Shown here piece after piece: positions 22,740 through 33,000 of a stretch of 64,000 nucleotides of DNA. A program made the position numbers and the translations under genes. The stretch lies in contig CM018035.1 in the NCBI GenBank assembly GCA_008638375.1, positions 27,156,307-27,220,306 on the forward strand, in the 5' to 3' direction. Every line of letters begins with the position of its first letter. The first letter of the stretch is position 1. The notes beneath the pieces are model-generated. The model worked only from the letters and a program-made list of their open reading frames with translations, searched no databases and had not been told where the DNA came from. This stretch comes from Nyssa sinensis (taxonomy: Eukaryota > Streptophyta > Magnoliopsida > Cornales > Nyssaceae).

Positions 22740-23822
22740 CACCTAAAAATCAATTGTATCGAAATCGTACCAAAATTACTAAGGAAGCTAATTTCGATAC
22801 GTAAATTCCAAATATGCCATTCATTTTTTCAAATTTCAACATTAAAATTTCATATTTATCTATGTACCAAATTTGACTATGTAGCCTTGTGTTCTACACC
22901 AGTCCTAAATAAAGTACTAGAACTCCATTCTAGGTCCTTAACATCATACTAATCTTTTATTAATTAATTTAAGAATTAATTTGGATCACTTTCATTTATT
23001 TAATTAATTGTTATCAATTCAGATTGAAAAAAAAAACTAAAATACCTTTTGATAATTTTCTAGATAATGCTCTCCTCTCTCTCATAATTAATATTTTCAT
23101 CTACTCTTATTTTCCTCCTATTTATCCAAGAACAATATAAGTGTATAAGATTCGGTGGATGATTTTCTTCTTCGTTGCTTGGTAGTGAGATATGTGTGGA
23201 GTATGATTCAGTCCTATTTGAGTAACATTGGGTGTTCCTTGCTTTCTTTATGAAGTTACTTCTTAGTTGGCACGATGAGAGGATGAAAAGGAGCAGTGAG
23301 TTGTCTCGAGGATGACTCATTTATGTTTAATTCGGCGCATATGATGGGAGCGTAATAAGAGCATTTTTTTACGGGATGGGAAATCTCTTTTTGGTTTCAA
23401 CTCTATTTTTTTGAGAATATTTTTAGATTAAGGATTCCTATCATGGCATGTAATTCCTTTAGTTGATTTTTTTTTTTTTTTTTTTATGTTTAAGATTTTA
23501 ATTGTATAGTCTCTTCTAGTATTTTGGGTAATGTTTTATTAATATAATTGCAGTTTATTTATAAAATAAACATGATATAAAGAGGAAAAAATATGTAAAT
23601 AGTAAGAGAAATTTTTTTTATGAATTCAGTATATTACATATATCATATTCTATTAAATAAAATAAATCATATTTTACATGACAAAATAATATTAAAGGAG
23701 CACGTGTCAACGTCTTGTATCAGATCATTCAAAATTTTTTCAGGTAGTAGGCCGAGTTATCAAAAAAAAAAAAAAAAAAAAAAAAAAACAATAAAACAAT
23801 GAAAGCACTAAGACGGATAATG
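22740..23822. other. Intergenic DNA upstream of the host gene
   Basis: No gene is recognised. 22740-23040 is AT-rich. The minus-strand frame at 23060-23320 lacks any family motif. At 23761-23789 there is a long A run preceded by AGTTATC, the usual SINE-type 3' tail, so a SINE relic may end there (about 23700-23789). Confidence 0.45.
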
Positions 23823-24080
23823 GATGTATTTTTAAAGCATAAAAGGACACCAACCACTCACTCTTCCCAGCCGTCCCCCGTTCCCAAACTCCAGCATACC
23901 ACTCTCCGTTAGAGACCCTTACAGGTTCTCTTCTCCTCCGACCTTTTGTTTTTTATTTAATTTATAGTAGCTCTTGTTTATTGCAATGCCATCTTGACCA
24001 ATTCTCTCATTTTTCTTTGTTTTGTTTTGTTTTTTTTTTTTTTCTTGTCAATTCTGTTTGCTTGTAGATAATAAGCAAGA
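23823..24080 (+). promoter_or_regulatory. Promoter/5' UTR region of the host gene, probable 5' UTR intron
   Basis: This C- and T-rich leader lies just before the ATG at 24081. A long pyrimidine tract (24006-24060) ends in TTTGCTTGTAG at 24066, an excellent splice acceptor that leaves only about 14 bases before the ATG. A 5' UTR intron with a donor somewhere near 23930 is therefore likely. A transcript would settle this. Confidence 0.45.
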
Positions 24081-27000
24081 ATGGTTTCAACACCATGTGT
24101 GAACATAAATGGCACATTTCTATGCAAAAGGGGTCCGATTTCTTTGATGGGTATTTCGGCTCTTCCACTCTTGCAACCGAAGGCCAGAGTTATTGTGGAT
24201 TTTACGAAAGGTCAGTTTGGGTTTACTTGTATTCTTGCTTTTTAAGAATTTGATTCTAGTAAGGTAGTACGTTACTGAATCAACCCAGCTTAGTTTTATA
24301 ATTTATATTTCAGATTTATGAATTTCTTGAAATGGCTTGGGGCATCATTTTCTTGAATTTGTGTTCTTTCTTGGAGGCATTATAAATGTAACTGTGTTAC
24401 CAATACACTCAACGTTTGTCACTGAAATACTACCATAAGCTTGGCTAGTGTGCTAACTTCGGTCAGTCTCCTAATTTGCTGAATTCTTAAAGAAAGATTT
24501 ATAAAATAGAAATATATCTAAATGCTTTGTGTTCCTTTGTTAAAAATAAAAAATAAAAAAAAACTAGGCAAACTAAAATTGATTGAGTTTTAATATCGTC
24601 TGCAATAAAAATTAGAAAAAAAAATGATATGGGAAATCCAAAAGTATCAATTTCAAAACGGTGTGAGTTTGGTTCAGGGAACTTGTCTGGAGGTGCCACG
24701 AATATCAATGGGGCCAAGAAGAAAATTGACTCAATAGCATCCCCGACAAAGATAATTGCAAGTCCACTCTCCCCCTTTTGCTTTTCACCTGCATCTCGTG
24801 GAAATGACACTCTTTGTGTCAGTAACTCAAAGATGGAAGCTACTCCTGTAAGCATGGCAATGACAACTGCAAAGTGGCTTCGAACAGTCATTTTTCCACT
24901 TCCATAAAAAATGAGAGTGAGTGAAATGGAATGAATTTATTCACGTATTTGTTACATAGTTTAAAAGGTCTTAACTTTAATTATGGTTTACTTGTTTTAT
25001 GAATAAACAATGAGTGTAAATGTGGTAAGAACATTTCTTGTAGTTAAACTTTGCAAAGCATACTTTAGGCCTTAGGGTGAGGAGGAGTTGGAATAATTAA
25101 AATTGCAAACGATATCAGTTTGATGGAATTAACTAATTCCTATACCTTTTGTGTACAGTGAAGTTGTTTGCTTTAAATAATGATGTATGGATATTGTTGA
25201 AGGCTTAATTGGTAAGTGCTGGTTTTTTTGCCTTCTATTAAACAGGTTGCTGGGTGTCATGAGCATATGCCATCAACTACCAACTTAATAGTGCTATTGA
25301 GATGTTAAAGGCTTGATTAGCAACTAGGTGTTGCTCATAGACATCTACTTTGATGTGTCTAATTTTGTGAGTCCTATTTGTTGAGAGCTTCATATGCATT
25401 ATTGGTCTATTCTCTGAAAGCTCAAGCTTTTGGAGTAATTGGTGATCTAACATGGTATTAGAACCTTGATTATGGGAGATATTGGGTTCAAGTCTCTCTA
25501 TTTGCATTTATTTTCCGTTTGCATTTGCACTCTCTTCTACTTCGTATTTGTTTGTGTTTCTTTGTCTCTTCACGTGTGAGTCCAGGGTCACACGTGATGG
25601 GGATTGTTGAGAACTTGATATACATTATTTGTCCATTCTCTGAAAGCTTAAGCTTTTGAAGTAATTGGTGATCTAACACTATTGTCTATAACAGTCTTTC
25701 CGCAATGACATCTGATGAAAAATGCCTTACCCATAATGATCAACAAGAGGTGTATACAGATCTTAGAGGCTCAATATGGATCCAGTGATGGCAACATTAA
25801 GATAATCTGTGGGAGGTTAATTTTATGCCCCTGCATATATAAGTTGTCAGGATTCAAGAGGTCATATGCTGCCAAGAATAATCATAAGGGTATTGTTAAG
25901 GTATTTAAGGCTTGGTTGGTGACAACAAATCACACAGAAATCCGTTTCTATGTGAGGTCCAGTTTACCACCTTAAAGAAATTCATTTTTCCATGCCAGTC
26001 TTTAAGAGATGTATACGGGGAGATTGCAGCAAGATTGAGGAAACTTCATGTATGGGAGTAGACTTCTTCACCTTATGAAAACAAGTTGATGGGAGTTATG
26101 GGGGATGAGTTACCAATTACAGTCCAGATGGAGAGACAAGATTCTTGTAGTCGACTCCAAATAATTGGGATAAGGATTTGTTGAGTTGAGTTGAGTTGAG
26201 TATGGTACTTTGATGATGTTGATGACTCAATCGGGGTCTAAGTTACATTTACACTCTAGTCTAAAATGTTCTCATTGATGGCTAATCTAAATTATGTGAC
26301 CCTCTTTCTTGTAGCATCCCTTATCTCTTTACCAATTAGATATAAAAATTCCTTTCTCCAAAGAGATTAATAATAAGATGTGTACTTGGAGACACTCCCA
26401 AAGTATGTTACTGTAGTTATACAGTATTTTGTTGTCTTAAGAAGGTAAATTTTGTTGATGGAGTTAAATAGTGTCTATGGAGGCTTATGAAGGCAATTGT
26501 GGACTCAAACAATCTCTCGAGGTTTGGTTTGACAAGTTTGCATGTTGGATTGAAGGGAAGTTCCTTGAACAATTCATTGTAGGGGTGTCAATTCGTGTTA
26601 TCGTATCGTGTTCGGGTCGTGTCAAAGCATACATATTCGAAAATATGTGTGAACCCCAACCTGACACTATTAACTAATCGTGTCAAGTTTCAAAATCCAA
26701 ACCCAACCCATTTATTAAACAGGTTACACGTGTTGACACACTTAACCTGTTTATTTTAATTTTTTAAATAAAAGAATTTACTTATTTTTTAATATGTATA
26801 GATAATTTTCAAGTTTAGTAACTTTGGATATGGGCCAAATCAAAGTAGAAATCTCTTTTATAAATAAAAAATCTCAAAACCTTGATAAATATTTGATGTG
26901 AGACGAATTACCTTAACTCATAATATATTTTATAATTAAACGTGTTAAGTCGTATTAAACGGGTTGATACTAGTAAAACCCAAACACGACCTGTTTATTA

Positions 27001-30000
27001 ATCGTGTTATACGTGTCAACCCGTTTATGACCCAAACCCATTTATGCTAAACCCAAACCCGTTAACTTCGTGTCGTGTTAAAAATTGACACCCCTAATTC
27101 ATTGTTTGTGTCAAGATCAGAGTGACATTATTGTTTTGGCTGTACGCAGATGATATTTTAGCAACTACAAGTGATCAGATTGGTTAGTAAAGTTAAAATT
27201 GAATATAATAGATTGTGGTCAATTGATGTATTTAATTGGCATACAAGTGGATAGATCAAATTGAGGTTTCGTCATTCCTAGAGAAAGTATATAACTGACA
27301 TGTTGGTAGAGATGCCATGTTGAGCTATAAATCTGCACATACTAGGTGTGTATTTAAGGAAGTGAACCATTTGCTTTTCCTAAAAGGCTTAGGATGTTTT
27401 TTCTTGATTTTGACATATCACAATGTTACAATTGTTAGAGTTCTGGTTGAGTGAACACCTTATCTTTGCCAAAATCACATGGAAGAAGTGCGCCAAAATT
27501 AAGATGTTTGAACAACGCTCCAAACAACGTTCTTGTCATTGGACCATCATATAAGTTCAGGATCAATTGATTTTTTGCTAATTGGGCTGGCAATATGGCA
27601 GATTAAAGACAATTACCAAACATCAGATGGGACATTGATTCATTTTAGAAGGCAGGTTGTGGGACCAATTTAACAATTTGTTCAAAATCGATATCTTAAA
27701 GGTACTGTAATTTTTAATTTTTTTTTCTAATGGGTTTTGGCTTGAGTGGTATCTCGTGCCACTTCCAAAGGGACAAGTACATGGTTCAAGTTCCAATTGG
27801 GACATGGGTGCATGTGTATTACCTATCAAAAGAAAGGTGCTGTATTTTTTTATATTTATAAATAAACACTGCTTTACCAAAACAAACCACCAAAGGGAGA
27901 AAACCCATCTACAAAGGAGACATTGCCTCCCCTTCAAAAATTCTTCTATTTTATAACCCAAAAGTACAATCTCTTTCAAAAACTGTCTTTAAACCTACAA
28001 GGGGATATTTGCTTTCCTTAAAAAATTCTTCTATTCCTTTCCGATCACAAACACCACAATAGACATACTAAATTTCACGCCTTCCTTGCATCCCTCCTAG
28101 CACATCCTCGCTGCCACCCATTCAGGAAATCCCGAACCGAAAGAGGAATAATCCACCAACATCCAAAGGAGGAAAGCAGGAGACACCACATCTCCCTGTT
28201 GGTGTATGATGTGTGCAGCTAAGTTTACGTCACACTGAGTGTCCCATGTACACTGATGACTATGGATTATAACAATGTGATATTTAATTTAATTGATACT
28301 TTCATTCAAGCTATAAAAAGGGTGGAGAGAAATAAAAGAAAAAATAAACATAGGAAACTTTCCGATCATTTATGAACTTAAAAAACTCTCTGTAAGTTCT
28401 TGTACAGTGTCATTGGTGATCTTGTGATAAGATATTGGGTACTATGGTCAGTGCTTGAGTCTTTGACGGTATTACTCCCTAACGTAAGTGATGGTGATCA
28501 ATTAAGATTAATTTTTAACTGTTAAAGTTGACGATCAAATGCCTTCATTGTTATGACATGGTTCTTTTCATAGTTTAACATCAATAACTTTATTTGTGTA
28601 TTCATAATGTTGTGTTTGATTTTGAAAATACCACTTTCATTTCTTTTTTTTTCATCTAAAAATGCCTTCATTGTTGTGACATGATTCTTTTCATTTATTA
28701 GTTTAACATCAATACCTTTATTTTGTTTTTCATCATTTTGTGCTTGATTTCGAGAATGCTGCTTTCCCCATTGTGAGATTAGACAACTACATTTTCACAT
28801 GAAGTTAGTCTAATAAAATAGAGCTATCTTTTATATTGAAAAAAGGGGCAATATTAAAGGATACCTTGATCTTAATGCAAGTCAAATTGGACATGTAAAC
28901 TAACATGCCCAACAGTATACGGATTCACTGATAAAGTTCATCTAATACACTATTAATCAATAAACTTCAAGAGTTCTGCAATACCCATTTTGGTAGGAGC
29001 AATAGCAGAGTAATACCAGAGCATCAAAATATGTAGAAGAGATAGGGTGTGAACTTAAGATAGGACCCGCCAATGCTAGAAGGATTTTGAAGGCGACCCA
29101 ATCAGTCAAAACCCTTTTCCTTTTGTTTGCAGATGCACCTTGGATCTCTTCTTCTTCTTCTTCTTCTTAATAAGAATTTCATAAAACTTTGGTTCTCTTG
29201 AACCAAAAAAGCTTATTTAGTTGAGGTCTTAGGCATGAGAGAAATTCCATCTAAGAGAACATTTGTGCTGGAAATTCATAAATACCCATTTTTGAAAAAG
29301 TTTTTCAAACCATATCAACAACTTGAATTTTGAAACAATTGCGAAACAAATTGCACCTGTCTCAGAGGAAAGAGTTGAACTAGGGGGGATATGGACCTTG
29401 GTTGTTTGTTATGTCATACATTTGTTTAAGTTTCACAATGAATTTTAGACGTAAACTTTTGATACTGACAATAGTGGATCTAGAACTTGTGGTAAGGGAG
29501 GGCCAATGTGTATATGACAAAATTTCAAGAGGGATTTTTATGAAAATTTAACAAATTTTTTTTTTTGGGTTGGGGGGGGGGGGGGGGGTGGCATGATCCC
29601 CACTAGCCACCCCTTGGAACTGCCATACTAGAACTAGAAACAAGAGCAAAGGAAAACAACAAAGTAATGAATTGGATCGGGTGGCAATGGCACCCTCTTC
29701 TGGACCTTGTGGTAAGAGTAATAGAAGCATATATGAAAACCAAGACCTACCAATGCTAAATCTAAAAGATGTTTTATCTAAGTCATTTTTCAGTTGGATT
29801 TCATCTTCTTGTACTTTTCAGCAACTCCCCTACTTAGATTTTTAAGATAATTTTGCTTTAACTTAAGGTGCATATACAATGTATACCAGTCTTTGCCCCT
29901 TTATTTATTTTTTTAAAATAAATTACTTTTGTTCATAAAAAATGATGAATTGGATAAGACTTTTGCTCTTTACCATGGTACCCTGCAAAAATTAGTTTAC

Positions 30001-33000
30001 TAATAAAAAAATCTACAAAAATTAGTAATTAGGGTAAAGCGAGGAGCGAAGAGGAACAACTAAAAAGGAAATTTGGGTGAGAAACACAACAGTTAACTCC
30101 TCATTTATAATATATATGTATGTATAAAATGACTTCAGGGCCCCTAATTCAAGTCTCGGGGGGGGGGGGGGGGGGGCATACGAAAGTCAAAATTTACTTT
30201 TTTTTTTTTTTGTGGGGTGGGGGGGGGGGTGGCATGATCCCCACTAGCCACCCCCTGGTACTGCCATACTAGAACTAGAAACAAGAGCAAAGGAAAACGA
30301 CAAAGTAATGAATTGGATCGGGTGGCAGTGGCACCCTCTTCTGGACCTTGTGGAAAGAGTAATAGAAGCATATATGAAAACCCAGACCTACCAATGCTAA
30401 ATCTAAAAGATGTTTTATCTAAGTCATTTTTCAGTTGGATTTCATCTTCTTGTACTTTTTAGCAACTCCCCTACTTAGATTTTTAAGATAATTGTGCTTT
30501 AACTAAAGGTGTGTATACAATGTATACCAGTCTTTGCCCCTTTATTTATTTTTTTAAAATAAATTACTTTTGTTCATAAAAAATGATGAATTGGATAAGA
30601 CTTTTGCTCTTTACCATGGTACCCTGCAAAAATTAGTTTACTAATAAAAAAATCTACAAAAATTAGTAATTAGGGTAAAGCGAGGAGCGAAGAGGAACAA
30701 CTAAAAAGGAAATTTGGGTGAGAAACACAACAGTTAACTCCTCATTTATAATATATATGTATGTATAAAATGACTTCAGGGCCCCTAATTCAAGTCTCGG
30801 GGGGGGGGGGGGCATACGAAAGTCAAAATTTACTTTTTTTTTTTTTTTGTGGGGTGGGGGGGGGGGGGTGGCATGATCCCCACTAGCCACCCCCTGGTAC
30901 TGCCATACTAGAACTAGAAACAAGAGCAAAGGAAAACGACAAAGTAATGAATTGGATCGGGTGGCAGTGGCACCCTTTTCTGGACCTTGTGGAAAGAGTA
31001 ATAGAAGCATATATGAAAACCCAGACCTACCAATGCTAAATCTAAAAGATGTTTTATCTAAGTCATTTTTCAGTTGGATTTCATCTTCTTGTACTTTTTA
31101 GCAACTCCCCTACTTAGATTTTTAAGATAATTGTGCTTTAACTAAAGGTGTGTATACAATGTATACCAGTCTTTGCCCCTTTATTTATTTTTTTAAAATC
31201 AATTACTTTTGTTCATAAAAAATGATGAATTGGATAAGACTTTTGCTCTTTACCATGGTACCCTGCAAAAATTAGTTTACTAATAAAAAAATCTACAAAA
31301 ATTAGTAATTAGGGTAAAGCGAGGAGCGAAGAGGAACAACTAAAAAGGAAATTTGGGTGAGAAACACAACAGTTAACTCCTCATTTATAATATATATGTA
31401 TGTATAAAATGACTTCAGGGCCCCCTAATTCAAGTCTCGGGGGGGGGGGGCATACGAAAGTCAAAATTTACTTTTTTTTTTTTTTTTGTGGGGGTGGGGG
31501 GGGGGGGGTGGGGGGGGGGGTGGCATGATCCCCACTAGCCACCCCCTGGTACTGCCATACTAGAACTAGAAACAAGAGCAAAGGAAAACGACAAAGTAAT
31601 GAATTGGATCGGGTGGCAGTGGCACCCTCTTCTGGACCTTGTGGAAAGAGTAATAGAAGCATATATGAAAACCCAGACCTACCAATGCTAAATCTAAAAG
31701 ATGTTTTATCTAAGTCATTTTTCAGTTGGATTTCATCTTCTTGTACTTTTTAGCAACTCCCCTACTTAGATTTTTAAGATAATTGTGCTTTAACTAAAGG
31801 TGTGTATACAATGTATACCAGTCTTTGCCCCTTTATTTTTTTTTAAAATCAATTACTTTTGTTCATAAAAAATGATGAATTGGATAAGATTTTTGCTCTT
31901 TACCATGGTACTCTACAAAAATCAGTTTACTTATAAAAAAATCTACAAAAATCAGTTATTAGGGTAAAACGAGGAGAGAAGAGGAACAACCAAAAAAGAA
32001 ATTTGGGTGAGAAACACAACAGTTAACTCCTCATTTATAATATATATGTATGTATAATATGACTTCAGGGCCCCTAGTTCGAGTCTCCCGGGGGGGGGGG
32101 GTGGCATGATCCCCACTAGCCACCCCCTGGAATCGCCATACTAGAACTAGAAACAAGAGCAAAGGAAAACAACAAAGTAATGAATTGGAGTGGGTGGCAG
32201 TGGCACCCTCTTCTGGAGCTTGTGGAAAGAGTAATAGAAGCATATATGAAAACCAAGACCTAGCAATGCTAAATCTAAAAGATGTTTTATCTAATTCATT
32301 TTTCAATTGGATTTCATCTTCTTGTACTTTTCAGCAACTCTCCTACTTAGATTTTTAAGATAATTGTGCTTTAACTAAAGGTGTGTATACAATGTGTACC
32401 AGTCTTTGCCCCTTTATTTTTTTTTAAAAATAAATTACTGTTGTTCATAAAAATGTTGAATTGGATAAGATTTTTGATCTTTACCATGGTACTCTACAAA
32501 AATCAGTTTACTCATAAAAAACTCTACAAAAATTAGTTATTAGGGTAAAGCGAGGAGAGAAGAGGAATAACCAAAAAAGAAATTTGGGTGAGAAGCACAA
32601 CAGTTAACTCCTCATTTATAATATATATATATATATGTATATATATGTATGTATGTATGTATAAAATGACTTCAAGGCCCCTAGTTTGAGTTTTCCTTGG
32701 AGCCATTGGAGGTTTGCCCGGTTGTTAACTTTATGGCCCTGAGATTAGTTGAGGTGCGCCCAAGCTGGCCCAGACACCCAATTATCAAAAAATATATGTA
32801 TAAAATGACCAAATATTTCAATATAAGAACTGTCCTCTGTCGTCTCTGACACAGCTGAACTTGTGGACCGTAGTTATACATTCTATTCTTCAGCTAAACT
32901 AAATGGTATAAAAAAATATGTAGATTCATAATCCTTTGTTTTCAGAGATTGGGATATGAATATTCTTTCTAAAATAGATATACCCTGAAGTGGGACCAAT

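Noticed and set aside
29548..32306. Repeated antisense reading frames with a hydrophobic stretch and a poly-proline end in each 640-bp unit
   Set aside because: They recur only because the DNA unit is tandemly repeated. The prolines come from variable G runs, the C-terminal ends differ by homopolymer length, and no family motif is seen.
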